A stretch of DNA of 64,000 nt. Origin: Micrasema longulum (taxonomy: Eukaryota; Arthropoda; Insecta; Trichoptera; Brachycentridae). A program made the position numbers and the translations under genes. The stretch's first letter is position 1. Every line of letters starts with the position of its first letter. This document shows, in pieces, positions 57,101-59,415 of the stretch. The DNA lies in NCBI GenBank assembly GCA_022494885.1, contig JAGVSM010002892.1, forward strand, positions 1-64,000, written 5' to 3'. The notes below the pieces were generated by a model. The model saw nothing but the letters and a program-made list of their open reading frames with translations, was not told where the DNA came from and made no database searches.

Positions 57101-58814
57101 GCCTATGTTGGCCTTACTTCTGTGATCCTGGTGGATCTCTTGGGGCTGGAAAGGTTAACTGACGCATTTGGAATGCTGCTCCTCTTCCAGGGAGTCGCAT
57201 CCGCACTAGGATCTCCTGTTGCAGGTATTCGCTTCCTTCGTATTTTCCTAATTCGAGCACTGGGTACATCACTCATGCAGTGTGACTTCTTCGTTTTTAT
57301 TTTTACAAAATTGTATATGAAAAGTCATATATTTGAAATACTGCATTACAAAATAAAACGGGAAAAAGCACTATTGATATTATAGGGTTGACCCAGTCGG
57401 AAACCTAATCCTGTATTGATAATACGGTTGCCCAATGCCCCAATACCAACTAAAAATAAAATTAAATACGTATAGTATTATGAAAATAATTAATTACCTT
57501 CTATTACTGCTACGTAAACTTTTATGAATTACTTCTTAATTTGCTAAAATAAAAATATAAGCCAAACTCTTAATTGGTAATATTATTATTTATTTTATTA
57601 ATGGGTTGTGTAAAAATTTTACATTTAATGTATTATCAAAATAAATGGAATAATAATTTAAGAAATAGTATAAATAACCTATATTGTTAAATGCCGACCG
57701 ATGTGTTTTAATAATACGTCACTCGTCGAATATCATGCAAAACCCGTTGATTATTTTGATTTTTGGAAGCTTTTTTACATTTTAGAAATCCGTCATATGG
57801 AATAAAAAAATGTATTTCATCGTGTGTTCATAGCTCTGAAAACTTTTGAATGAAAACCCTTTCAAACGGTATAACACCGATTCAAACTAAAGAGTACCCA
57901 AAATAATATTGAATAGATCCATTAGTAAAACCCTGCGTCATCTTTTTACAGTCATCCGTATAGTTTTTTTATGATTCTAGGCTGTCCTCTGTACTCGGTT
58001 AATTTGCCCTCCTCATTTCTCCCTTTGTAATTTTATAATAATGGTTTTGGAAACACAAACTCATCATAGAAATAGTTCATCTATAATTCTTAGAAGGATA
58101 TTTGTCAACGTGGGTTTTTAAAGTTTTTATGTTTATGTATTTTTTAATGAAATAATAATTACAATTTTAAATAAACACAAAAAAAAATAGAAAAAGTGTA
58201 GAAAAATGTTATTTCATATTACGTTATTTTAAAAATAGTATAAAGAACTTATATTAATATACATCGTTACATTAAGTTTCAGGTAAAAACATAGTTTTGG
58301 AGTAAATTCCAGGGTTGAAAAGTTGTATTATTTTGTAAAACAAGTAACGTTTTACAATGAATTTAAATATTATTTTTTTCATTTCATCAATTTTATGATT
58401 TAATTTTTATTCTTATCAAAATAAAAAATACCTTACTATTATTCGACAAGTTCATTTGTTAGTTTCGATAAAGTACCTAGTTTTTTAATGTATTTTTGTG
58501 AGTATATTTTAAATTGATTTTCGATAGTCGAACTCAGAACTTTATGATTCTCAAAAGGTTGCCCAATTGCTAGACACTTTGAGATGAACAAACTCTAATT
58601 AGTTTTTACATTAATATTTGTTAAATCAATTTTTTGTTATTTTTCAGGTATGCTTTATGATGCTCTGCAATCCTATGATCCTGGCTTTTACGTAGCTGGG
58701 ATCGCCATAACAATAAGTGGTGTTATGCTGTTTGCCATCCCCCCTTTGCAGAGATTACAGTTGAAAAAGGCAAGAAGAGCAGAAGTCGTGGAAGATGGAC
58801 CGGAAGTTATGTAG
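3055..58814 (+). CDS. SLC16/monocarboxylate-transporter-like protein, five coding exons, 593 aa
   Basis: Join of 3055-3181, 45749-45868, 55080-56246, 57024-57224 and 58648-58814 (127+120+1167+201+167 = 1782 nt), all junctions GT-AG and phase 1. The protein is a major-facilitator membrane transporter expected at the plasma membrane. Residues 24-30 (PDGGWGW) are the SLC16 signature before membrane segment 1, and residues 148-167 (YFEKYRSLATGIAVCGSGVG) are the second family signature. Predicted segments 1-6 lie at about 30-205, a long hydrophilic, Ser/Arg/Asn-rich cytoplasmic loop at about 206-385, and segments 7-12 at about 386-575, followed by a short charged tail. The start is the first ATG after an in-frame TGA at 3019-3021 and has A at -3. 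Against human MCT1 (remembered alignment), the proton-linked Lys of segment 1 is Tyr48 and the Asp four residues before the conserved Arg (Arg444) of segment 8 is Asn440. The substrate is therefore not predictable and need not be lactate. Similar insect paralogues exist; I cannot name the orthologue. Confidence 0.93.
3605..3790. mobile_element. Foldback family F fragment
   Basis: Shares the family core: AGCTCTTTAACTTCAC, GAATGTTACACTGTGT, AAAGTGGCCACTTAAA. Family F is defined by the near-complete copy at 48635-49016. Here only the interior remains. Confidence 0.6.
4836..5835. pseudogene. Scrambled mariner transposase fragments
   Basis: Three pieces of a mariner-type (DD34D) transposase. - strand 4985-4836: KFSTDKQVQKEV, then GIKKLVPRL and DGNYVEK at the C-terminus. 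+ strand 4992-5120: EARPHLALATKAVMDSFGWD, then SPEFAPSDYH, the second and third catalytic regions with the second Asp lost. + strand 5690-5835: C-terminal region again, ending EFFEEGIKQLVPRL. Stops and frameshifts throughout. Either two copies in opposite orientation or one rearranged copy. Confidence 0.75.
5955..6140 (+). mobile_element. SINE family A copy
   Basis: Degenerate tRNA-like head (box-B-like GAGGTTTGATTCATG) at its left, body GTACCTGAAGCGGAAG ... GATCAAGATAC, and a (GATGAT) tail near 6132. Family A is recognised across the window by a tRNA-like head, the core GGTGCCTGAAGCGTAAGACTG and a GATGAT tail. Confidence 0.6.
6669..6926. mobile_element. 258-bp MITE with ~32-bp inverted termini
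   Basis: The left end TCTGTGGCTTCGGTCTAAAA and the right end, read inverted, TCTGTGTCCTGGGTCTAAAA match, then both continue GGGCCAATGTCA. The interior is non-coding. No second copy was noticed in the window. Confidence 0.75.
7079..7125. repeat. Perfect 17-bp inverted repeat (hairpin)
   Basis: Arms CCCAATATAATTTTATT (7079-7095) and its exact inverse (7109-7125) with a 13-nt loop. Confidence 0.8.
7196..7211. repeat. (AG)n microsatellite
   Basis: Eight AG units. Confidence 0.8.
7310..7620 (-). mobile_element. SINE family A copy, degenerate
   Basis: ATCATCATC tail at 7347, core CCTTACGCTTCAGGTGCCAG at about 7453-7472, and a degraded tRNA-like head (GAACGCGTCAACCACTAT) at the right end, reading on the - strand. 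Confidence 0.6.
8280..8345 (-). mobile_element. SINE family A fragment
   Basis: Only the core CAGTCTTACGCTTCAGGTGC remains. Confidence 0.5.
8500..8690 (+). mobile_element. MITE family D, left-end fragment
   Basis: Shares ATGAAGAACTTTAGTCCTAC, GAGAAATTGG, AAGTATTAAACTATACGGCA with the other D copies (8815, 12280, 17690 inverted, 32845). The right half is missing. Confidence 0.55.
8815..9150 (+). mobile_element. MITE family D copy
   Basis: Left end ATGAGGAAGATCAGCCCTTC, interior AGAGCATTAAATTTTACGGC, then AATCATAGCGCTGATAATAC near the right. Non-coding. Confidence 0.6.
9160..9300 (-). mobile_element. SINE family A, 3' part
   Basis: ATCATCATT tail, CCTTTTCCGCACCTAGTGG, ACATGAAGGTAAGGTGGTCA and TTTTACGCTTTAGGTGCCAG. 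The tRNA-like head is absent. Confidence 0.65.
9960..10110 (+). mobile_element. SINE family A, 3' part
   Basis: Same core in + orientation ending AGTGATGATGATGAAAG near 10105. The head is not preserved. Confidence 0.6.
10330..10822 (+). pseudogene. LINE reverse-transcriptase C-terminal fragment
   Basis: In frames broken by shifts: IFSYGAETWTITDIRRRE, the (F/S)YGAETWT motif of non-LTR RT C-terminal regions, then near the end WRCIVNRIVWESSFMALRTE. It ends in an AAGAAG tail at about 10816. 5'-truncated like most LINE copies. Confidence 0.65.
12280..12600 (+). mobile_element. MITE family D copy, left part
   Basis: ATGAAGACGTTCAGTGCTAC at the left, then AATCATAGCGCTGATAAATA near 12570. Its right terminus may be the D-like end at 13700-13765 (AACTCATCTTCCTCAATGG), with the stretch between being a later AT-rich insertion. 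Confidence 0.6.
12640..13690. other. AT-rich stretch inside a split D element
   Basis: About 1 kb of very AT-rich DNA with a CA-rich patch at 12935-13000. No coding frame. It may be an inserted, unrecognised element. Confidence 0.3.
14308..14524 (-). mobile_element. tRNA-derived SINE family I, copy 1
   Basis: Read on the - strand the head is GGCGTCGTGGAGAAGTTGGT, then the box-B-like GGGTTCGATTCTCGCC. The body includes CCTCTATTTTAGAGGC. The second copy is at 40943-41162. Confidence 0.75.
15350..16078 (+). pseudogene. LINE reverse-transcriptase C-terminal region, interrupted by a SINE
   Basis: KLAVHNGVLVPTLMYGSETW then MRSLRRMCGKSMYDR before the SINE at 15546-15730. After it: SIIDKIKKRSLRWFGHVERM, RGRPRKTWHDQI, ACMTRCMNVEEAR and SILSAYPYGE. 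This is the C-terminal part of a non-LTR RT, in two frames and with a stop. A (TAG)n tail at about 16051-16073 marks the 3' end. The same family occurs inverted at 16250-16795 and again at 50780-51540. Confidence 0.85.
15546..15730 (+). mobile_element. tRNA-derived SINE family B, copy 1 (inserted in a LINE)
   Basis: Box-A-like GTGTAGTGGTCAAGACGCTT and box-B-like GGTTCGATTCCCGG, body GTGATGTAATTCACCACTG and CCTCCTGGCCTGTTGTGGTG, poly(A) tail at 15701-15732. A perfect sister lies at 37925-38105. Confidence 0.85.
16250..16795 (-). pseudogene. LINE reverse-transcriptase C-terminal region, inverted copy
   Basis: On the - strand: NGVLVPTLMFGSKVW, MRSLRRMCGKAMYDRCTNVE, ISIIDKIKRGVLRWFGHVER, TRKTWHDQIQQIL, then the conserved end. 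Same family as 15350-16078, facing it 3' end to 3' end about 170 bp apart. Confidence 0.85.
17690..18050 (-). mobile_element. MITE family D, inverted copy
   Basis: Read inverted it has CTTCAGCCCTACGGGAAATT, the GAATCAACCAATTATAAGAG region and AAATCTTAGCGCTGATAATA, aligning with the copies at 8815 and 12280. Confidence 0.6.
18241..18860 (-). pseudogene. Tc1-like transposase relic
   Basis: On the - strand: FNEETRICIFDS at the first catalytic region (the Asp of SDES is Glu here), then RRPGE-like VRHRPGEDL and SIMVLASMARHGVG. This is followed in a shifted frame by FQQDGAPCPTARSNHRWFR and LLPWPGNSPDLNPIENL-like text (18581-18449), the second and third catalytic residues. Stops and frameshifts show it is dead. 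It is 5'-incomplete, and no terminal inverted repeats were found. Confidence 0.85.
19375..19510 (-). mobile_element. SINE family A, body fragment
   Basis: AATGCAGTGTATCTCGATCA, TATGAAGGTCAGTCTTATGC, TTCAGATGCCAGTCCAGG. It contains a local inverted duplication of GTGTATCTCGAT around 19400-19425. Confidence 0.55.
19960..20180 (-). mobile_element. Possible LINE 3' tail
   Basis: T-rich start (TTATTTATT) followed by purine-rich text with AGAAGAAACAACAG, like the 3' ends of the LINE copies near 23780 in inverse orientation. No coding part. Confidence 0.25.
20902..21220. mobile_element. Foldback family F copy
   Basis: The left end TTAACATATTACAACAGAGA is the family terminus. The core GTGGCCACTTTACACACTGT, GTTAAAGAGCTGAAACC and ACATACTAGGCAACGCCTG is present. 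The right arm is degraded and runs into the palindrome at 21223. Confidence 0.65.
21223..21270. repeat. Near-perfect palindrome, 23-bp arms
   Basis: The arm CAATATTTTGAGTTTGTCC (21224 onward) and its exact inverse around a 2-nt centre can extrude as a cruciform. Half-copies of the same text occur at 3611 and 49070. Confidence 0.85.
21815..22625 (-). pseudogene. LINE reverse-transcriptase C-terminal region
   Basis: On the - strand, in broken frames: VYYVLAQSIISYGIIGWGG, ANKKPYQYFTERLF, IKTILRHFHQNPDRHNDGQQ, YGQRHYTFLAPKLYSF, then ILANKMKNNIFKARVHKRI. This is the familiar C-terminal third of a Jockey/CR1-like RT. The 3' end is the TTTATTTATTTAATCC stretch at 21827. Confidence 0.75.
22840..23560 (+). 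pseudogene. Jockey/CR1-type LINE tail
   Basis: RDLGVVLHYKLTYNEHIDN, then TIKTLYCSTVLPLLEYASVV, SLQKRRTNIDSIYMFGILNG in broken frames. The 3' end is GGACAATGTCCGTTAATAAA with a short AATAAATAAA tail. The same 3' end lies inverted at 36278-36490. Confidence 0.8.
23775..24715 (-). pseudogene. LINE reverse-transcriptase fragment
   Basis: The - strand frame 24678-24340 reads LPHFKIDGTEIPF, VKNLGIIVHKHL, DQVNKVSRKLYSSLHSLKRL, FVQSLLLPLLDYA, the conserved region after the RT fingers/palm in Jockey-like LINEs. The remainder down to 23775 is untranslated 3' region ending in TTTATTTATTTTATG. Confidence 0.8.
24790..25007 (-). mobile_element. tRNA-headed SINE, unassigned family
   Basis: 24947-25007 inverted resembles the family A tRNA-like head (CAAGCCGGGAACCTCAAGCA, GGGGAAAGCGCTAACCACC), but the body to its left is different. 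Confidence 0.4.
25310..25832 (-). mobile_element. SINE family A, near full length, split by a second SINE
   Basis: The body 25310-25500 starts with ATCATCATCATTCCC and contains CAGTCTTACGCTTTAGGTAC. The head 25756-25832 reads on the - strand GTCTCGTGGTGTAATGGTCA, then GGTTCGATTCCCGGC. The insert 25551-25755 is SINE family P. A 23-bp segment (25478-25500) is repeated exactly at 25521-25543. Confidence 0.75.
25551..25755 (+). mobile_element. tRNA-derived SINE family P, copy 1
   Basis: Head GGTCCTGTGGCTAGTGTCTC, box-B-like GTGGTTCGAATCCCAC, body TTGATTCCCATTTTCTTATA and GAGTTATTTACAACTCGTTG, and an A-rich tail at 25742-25761. Confidence 0.75.
26985..27110. repeat. Tandem duplication of a ~62-bp unit
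   Basis: Two diverged units, each TTTTTTCGGGAT ... CTTTGGCTATCCTTATG or CTTCGGCTATTCTTATG. Motifs of the CGGGATAAAA type are common in dispersed insect repeats. Confidence 0.6.
27269..27523 (-). CDS. Unrecognised open frame, 84 codons without ATG, possible exon or relic
   Basis: A stop-free frame on the - strand between TAA at 27526 and TAA at 27269. It reads as ordinary globular protein, with balanced charge and aromatic content (for example LKDVLAVPAYTIETAFCEVY, then FLPTRVPKDYCSKEF). A possible acceptor CTTAG lies near 27493. There is no start codon, so it would be an internal/terminal exon or a fragment of a mobile or captured gene. I do not recognise the family. It stands out because intron sequence here is otherwise full of stops. 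Confidence 0.3.
   Translation of the reverse strand, partial: TTCIHSPGLEEAIRYKLKDVLAVPAYTIETAFCEVYRKAKSKLYIFKETIRYCRITKHISIEFLPTRVPKDYCSKEFYVVGYLK
27513..27662 (+). CDS. Small 49-codon open frame over a GC-rich island (hypothetical)
   Basis: ATG at 27513 to TAA at 27660, encoding a basic peptide with SSGREPRRGARRPDVDPQRY in the middle. 27545-27620 is a sharp GC-rich, CpG-rich island in AT-rich intron DNA. A consensus splice donor (CCAG|GTGAGT) sits just before it at 27503. It overlaps the - strand frame at 27269-27523 only slightly. The island may be a captured gene fragment. No function can be assigned. Confidence 0.25.
   Translation: MQVVYFQNPNLSSGREPRRGARRPDVDPQRYFELNADYKRSPNCRRKLQ
28185..28400 (-). 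mobile_element. SINE family A copy
   Basis: ATGATGATGCAGCGAATCTT tail/body, GTCATTAGTCTTACGTATCA, then the head GGGAATTAAATCCGAGATCA and GGTAAACGCGCTGACCTTAC. Confidence 0.65.
28500..28735 (-). mobile_element. SINE family A copy
   Basis: GATCACCTATTACGTGAAGA, CAGCCTTAAGCTGCAGCTGC, then the head AGGAGTTAAACCCAGGACCT and GCGAACGCACCGACAATTAC. Confidence 0.65.
28739..29010. repeat. Dispersed repeat J, copy 1
   Basis: GTATTAAATAGACTTCATGA, GCAACAGTTATTCCCACGTA, GAACTTTTTCAAAGATGG. Matches 51779-52070. Possibly a transposon 3' end. Confidence 0.6.
31290..31445 (-). mobile_element. SINE family P, copy 2
   Basis: Inverted: GGCTAGTATTGCGGACTCAC, the box-B-like GTTCGAACCCC, GAATTCCCATTTTCTAATTG, AACTCGTTGAAAAAGAAACC. 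Aligns with 25553-25740. Confidence 0.7.
31525..31735. mobile_element. Foldback family F fragment
   Basis: Core TGGATGTTCAAACGG, GTAAAGTGGCCACTTACACC and TAATGACAGGTCATAAGCC. Confidence 0.6.
32924..33835 (-). mobile_element. hAT-like non-autonomous element E, copy 1 (912 bp)
   Basis: Left end TATTGACCGACCGAAGTTTC and right end ...TTTCAGTCGGTCACTA are inverted termini. Flanks TTTAATTG and TTTTATTG form an 8-bp target duplication with one mismatch. The left 120 bp match the right end of copy 2 inverted (CCAATAAAACGAGTTTCGGT, AGTGTCGGATTAC-like text). No transposase frame seen. Confidence 0.7.
33455..33545. repeat. CA-rich low-complexity tract
   Basis: CACACACACGCACCCTCTCC, with a similar phrase repeated about 50 bp later. 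Confidence 0.6.
34451..35650 (+). mobile_element. hAT-like non-autonomous element E, copy 2 (1200 bp, perfect 8-bp target duplication)
   Basis: Termini TAGTGTCAGACAGAAAC and, inverted, TAGTGTTACACCGAAGTTTC are flanked on both sides by CAACTAGG (34443-34450, 35651-35658). The 8-bp duplication and the TAGTG start fit the hAT superfamily. The ends carry repeated CCGAAAC motifs. The interior has C runs at 35225-35240 and a GC-rich patch at 35340-35430, but no transposase frame. Confidence 0.8.
36278..36490 (-). mobile_element. LINE 3' end, same family as 22840-23560
   Basis: Inverted copy of the 3' part: TTTATTTATTAACGGACC, ACATAAGGTGCATCAAGACA, ATTATACCATTTAGTATGCC. Severely 5'-truncated. Confidence 0.75.
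36640..36910. repeat. Dispersed repeat K, copy 1
   Basis: AAAATCCACTTTCG, ATTTGTTTTAATGCAAAAAA, GTCATGTTTTGGAAATCGCA. Matches 45120-45380. Confidence 0.6.
37345..37600. mobile_element. Foldback family F fragment
   Basis: TCTGGGCATTTGCAGGG, GTTAAAGTGGACACATTACT, AAGAGCTGAAAC in the opposite orientation to 31525. A second partial core follows at about 37535-37600. Confidence 0.5.
37925..38105 (+). mobile_element. tRNA-derived SINE family B, copy 2
   Basis: GGCCTCCGTGGTGTAGTGGT, CAAGACGCTTGACTCACTCA, box-B-like GGTTCTGGGTTCTATTCC, body GTGATGTAATTCATCACTG and CCTCCTGGCCTGTTGTGGTG, A-rich tail. Confidence 0.85.
38277..38328. repeat. Short tandem repeat (~25-bp unit, two copies)
   Basis: AAATATATAAAATTTAAATT occurs twice in a row. 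Confidence 0.7.
38405..39240 (-). pseudogene. Jockey/CR1-type LINE reverse-transcriptase C-terminal region
   Basis: The longest single RT frame in the window, 203 codons on the - strand (39235-38624). It includes YLMYVNRINKSVLNKSLKLL, NTIKTLYCSLVRPHLEYASP, IDHIQSVQHRFLRKVAWLLG, LERRRTEMDLICIFKIL and ends FRRSLRD. It covers only the part after the catalytic YXDD core, so it cannot be functional alone. The untranslated 3' end runs to about 38405 (inverted tail AATAAATAAAATTTAATTAA). Length and intact frame suggest a recent insertion. Confidence 0.88.
39720..40010. repeat. Dispersed repeat M, copy 1
   Basis: CTGAAAACGGGATTTCTCGA, GGCACGTATTACGTTACC, ACTAACTGCGAGCC. Matches 60960-61240. Confidence 0.55.
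40156..40497. mobile_element. Foldback family F copy, near full length
   Basis: Left ATATTACAACAGAAATGC, right inverted ATATTACAACCGAGATGAAG. The core GTGGCCACTTTACACACTGT and ACATACTAGGCGACGCCT lies between. Confidence 0.7.
40943..41162 (-). mobile_element. tRNA-derived SINE family I, copy 2
   Basis: Inverted head GCGCCGTGGCGTAGTTGGTT, GGGTTCGATTCCTGCC. The body matches 14308-14524 (GGAAAAGAGAGGATATGG, CACAACACCCAGATCAGTT). Confidence 0.75.
41165..41385 (+). mobile_element. SINE family A copy, + orientation
   Basis: It abuts the preceding SINE. Head ACTGGTTGACCCGTTCGCC, box-B-like GGGTTCGATTCCAGG, body with CCTAGTCTGGCACATAGAGC and a short AATAATAATAA end. Confidence 0.65.
41565..42050 (-). 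pseudogene. Decayed THAP-like unit, copy 2 (inside intron 1)
   Basis: Matches the 61763-62530 unit over its length (shared words such as GAGTAGAGTTCGAC versus GAGCAGAGTTTGAC, CCTAGGT, ACTTACCAATGAAAAGTT). The THAP-like frame is interrupted by stops. It lacks the 260-bp insertion seen in copy 1, so it serves as an empty-site reference. It is followed at 42065-42108 by a short tandem repeat of a 17-bp unit (about 2.5 copies). Confidence 0.5.
42620..42670. repeat. GATAT-type simple repeat with duplicated flanks
   Basis: Tandem GATAT units centred at 42635. The phrase CATATGATATTATAAATATT occurs on both sides. Confidence 0.6.
42715..42976. mobile_element. Foldback family F copy
   Basis: CCAGGCGTTGCCTAGTATGT, GGTTTCAGCTCTTTAACTTC, GTGTAAAGTGGCCACTC, TGACAGGTCATAAGCC, right end CTGTTGTAATATGTTAA. 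The left arm is lost. Confidence 0.7.
43030..43136. repeat. Imperfect inverted repeat (~27-bp arms)
   Basis: CTGGTATAAAGTCACGTCTA and, inverted from the right, TTGGTATGAAGTTACGCCTA, both continuing GGCATA. About 50 bp apart. Confidence 0.65.
44340..44690 (+). pseudogene. LINE C-terminal fragment and 3' end
   Basis: ELKLVKNCSKHGHNKRITEK then QGQSRLINQGLKLYNKQPN, a (H)-x-(H)N-(T)R ... GLKLYNKLP-type end of Jockey/CR1 proteins, followed by a stop and AAATAAATAAATTAG. Confidence 0.65.
45120..45380. repeat. Dispersed repeat K, copy 2
   Basis: CATTGTTTTAATGCAATAAA, ATAATGTTTTGGAAATTACA, CAATGTGACTCCTGTGG. Matches 36640-36910. Confidence 0.6.
45420..45545. mobile_element. TIR element R, left-end fragment
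   Basis: GGCTGTAGTCTGGTAAAACG, AATCATACGATTTTGCCA, TTTAAAACGAAGG. Matches the left end of the 52963-53605 element. Confidence 0.65.
45749..45868 (+). CDS. MCT-like gene, coding exon 2
   Basis: The acceptor is a T-rich tract ending TGTTTCAG at 45748. The split codon A|CT gives Thr43, then DGMTYSFGIFYVEF finishes membrane segment 1 and TAWIVSILVGVTLCS begins segment 2. The donor is TCAG|GTAATT at 45869. The in-frame fit to exon 1 and exon 3 is exact. Confidence 0.93.
46190..46590 (+). mobile_element. GC-richer stretch, probable unclassified transposon debris
   Basis: Base composition differs from the surroundings. One frame reads WRDWMDNKYKTARRLTRNNH then a stop at about 46585. No family identified. 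Confidence 0.25.
46774..47195. mobile_element. TIR element family C, copy 3 (truncated)
   Basis: Left end GCATTAACTTTGTGGTCAAA, CCAACTTTTCTATGTCTACC. Its interior is inverted relative to copy 1 (CACCTTCACCATAGTTGTTG, GAACATCGTTTAAAGG, TTGTTTGATTATTGATCAAA). The far terminus is not visible. Confidence 0.65.
47395..47800 (+). pseudogene. Jockey-type LINE C-terminal fragment
   Basis: In frames broken by shifts: MLGIKSLRARTSIA, MMVFKLLNGSIYTPNILERI, RPFVLPDCRTNLAFMLKCLL, NSLPREVDLFHAH. The RARR-type and LPREVDLF-type motifs are characteristic of Jockey-like ends. Confidence 0.75.
48335..48575 (-). mobile_element. SINE family A copy
   Basis: CAATCTTACGCTTCAGGTTC body. The head on the - strand has GTACTGTAGTGGTAAGCGCA and box-B-like GTGTTCGATTCCTGGG. 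Confidence 0.75.
48635..49016. mobile_element. Foldback family F, best copy (71-bp arms)
   Basis: Both ends read TTAACAAATTACAACAGGGA inward and remain inverted copies for about 71 bp with 3 mismatches. TTAA at each terminus may be the target site. The interior (GGCGTTGCCTAGTATGTG, AAGTGGCCACTTAAACCAGC) has no coding frame. Confidence 0.85.
49650..50395 (+). pseudogene. LINE reverse-transcriptase C-terminal region, GC-richer
   Basis: The frame 49978-50394 reads MPVLLYRFESWHLTKAQNTK, CLRRILGIRCFDFTTNIEVR, LRMQWWTWLGHVLRMPQENL, then RVSWRQLVMS and stop. This is the (L)LYG-x-E-x-W ... W-x-GHVLRM end of a non-LTR RT. The preceding GC-rich 49680-49980 is probably part of the same insertion but shows no coherent frame. 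Confidence 0.75.
50470..50735 (-). pseudogene. Second LINE family, RT C-terminal fragment
   Basis: - strand frame: MPVLLYGVEEGRLEKYEIE, ELWLCRIMLRISRADRISNE, VVLSIMHKKKGVSTKIIQ. Matches the LLYG-x-E ... W-x-RR-(M/I)LRISW-x-D motif order. Opposite in orientation to its neighbours. Confidence 0.7.
50780..51540 (+). pseudogene. LINE RT C-terminal region, same family as 15350-16078
   Basis: DKSMVFERDENITKCEISVN, VEKFMYLGSMFTEDGKTEKD, IERRVSAGNRVKSAL, LAVHNGVLVPTLMCGS, then after shifts IIDRIKKGVLLWFGHVERMD and SILSAYPYGE, ending in a TTTG/TTTGTTTG tail at about 51516-51538. Longer at the 5' side than the other two copies. Confidence 0.85.
51640..51690 (+). mobile_element. tRNA-like SINE head fragment
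   Basis: Box-B-like GCGGTTCGATTCCCAGC. Box A is not clear. Confidence 0.35.
51779..52070. repeat. Dispersed repeat J, copy 2
   Basis: GTATTAAATAGACTCCGGGA, GCAATAGTTATTCCCACGTA, GAACTTTTTCAAAGATGG. Matches 28739-29010. Confidence 0.6.
52180..52245 (-). mobile_element. LINE/SINE 3' tail fragment S, copy 1
   Basis: A T13 run followed by CTTTATTATGGC and GGTAATACTAGCCAGAAAC. Resembles 62027-62110. Confidence 0.4.
52963..53605. mobile_element. TIR element R (643 bp)
   Basis: Left TGCTGTAGTCGGGTAAAACG and, inverted, right GGCTGAAGTCAGGTAAAACG. Both ends share AATCATACGATTTTGCC about 35 bp inward. The interior is AT-rich without coding frames. A left-end-only copy is at 45420. Confidence 0.75.
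53830..54010. mobile_element. Foldback family F fragment
   Basis: Degraded copy: AACCACTTCGAGAAG, GGGGCTTTAGACTTGTCAAT, GGTTTAAGTGATCGCTTTAC. Confidence 0.4.
55080..56246 (+). CDS. MCT-like gene, coding exon 3 (largest)
   Basis: The acceptor is CATTTTCAG at 55071-55079. The split codon G|GG gives Gly83, followed by PISSVFVNWYGCR. The exon holds the rest of segment 2, segments 3-6, the family motif YFEKYRSLATG, the whole central cytoplasmic loop (about residues 206-385, with Ser/Arg clusters such as RANRSQSLRRAGSG) and segments 7-9, including GRIILGYLSD. The donor is chosen at 56247 (TTAA|GTATGT) because it keeps frame with exon 4. The alternative GT at 56241 would not. Confidence 0.95.
56247..58647 (+). 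other. Introns 3 and 4 (56247-57023 and 57225-58647)
   Basis: Two short phase-1 introns either side of exon 4. Both are plain AT-rich sequence. I see no mobile element, RNA gene or conserved open frame in them. Confidence 0.85.
57024..57224 (+). CDS. MCT-like gene, coding exon 4
   Basis: The acceptor is a long T tract ending CAG at 57023. Split codon A|GC gives Ser472. The exon encodes the segment 10-11 region (TLLSVFCLDFYSLAVYAS, FTIGAYVGL, LLLFQGVASALGSPVA). The donor is GCAG|GTATTC at 57225. The open frame continues past the donor but loses all family similarity. Confidence 0.93.
58648..58814 (+). CDS. MCT-like gene, last coding exon
   Basis: The acceptor is TTATTTTTCAG at 58647. Split codon G|GT gives Gly539, followed by MLYDALQSYDPGFYVAGIA and membrane segment 12 (ITISGVMLFAIPPL). 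A basic stretch and an acidic end (EDGPEVM) close the protein, with TAG at 58812-58814. GMLYDA following segment 11 is typical of the family. Confidence 0.93.
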
Positions 58815-59415
58815 AAGGAAAATTAAAATAAGTACTTAATAAGGACCAAACATAAAGTGCCACGATTTTCCCACCATAGAACTGTGCTTAAAACAATTCA
58901 TAAAAATGTGACTATGAATAGATTAATGATAAAATCTTCGTATATTTTTGTGAAATTATATCGTCGTATAAAAACAATGTTTAAGTTAAGTTTTTTTTAT
59001 TTCTAAAAAATAGCATTAACGCGTCCTTTTTCTATTCCATATTATCTACTTCAATTTCCTACGCCATGTTTGAGATTGATTTCAAAGACTGAAGCTTTTA
59101 TTGGGATAAACGAAAAGTCTTATTTGTACACAATATGCTATTTGCTTTATAAACATTTGTTGGAAGAATTGAAATTCTAGTGTCAAGGAAACTTTTTATT
59201 TTGTAAGTTTTAAAGTGTTTTAACGAAAGTGCCTTGAAAATAAAAGGATAAACTAACTCGGGACCGAATTATTAAGAAGAATTGCAGCGTAAAAAATGTT
59301 TAAGTTGAAAAGAAGTTTTTTTCATAAAAACATGTTCAAAAGTGATAGACCAGCATATTCACCAGGGGAAAATATGAAATATGAACGATAAATAAAAATA
59401 ATACATTTTGTATTT
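58815..59415 (+). terminator. Probable 3' UTR and poly(A) signal of the MCT-like gene
   Basis: Non-coding sequence follows TAG at 58814. AATAAA at 59391-59396 is the first plain AATAAA hexamer in a reasonable setting, and others occur further down (for example near 59726). Which one is used cannot be told from sequence in such AT-rich DNA. Confidence 0.35.

Noticed and set aside
57225..57385. Extension of exon 4 past 57224
   Set aside because: The open frame continues, but the sequence loses all similarity and the GTATTC donor joins perfectly to 58648.
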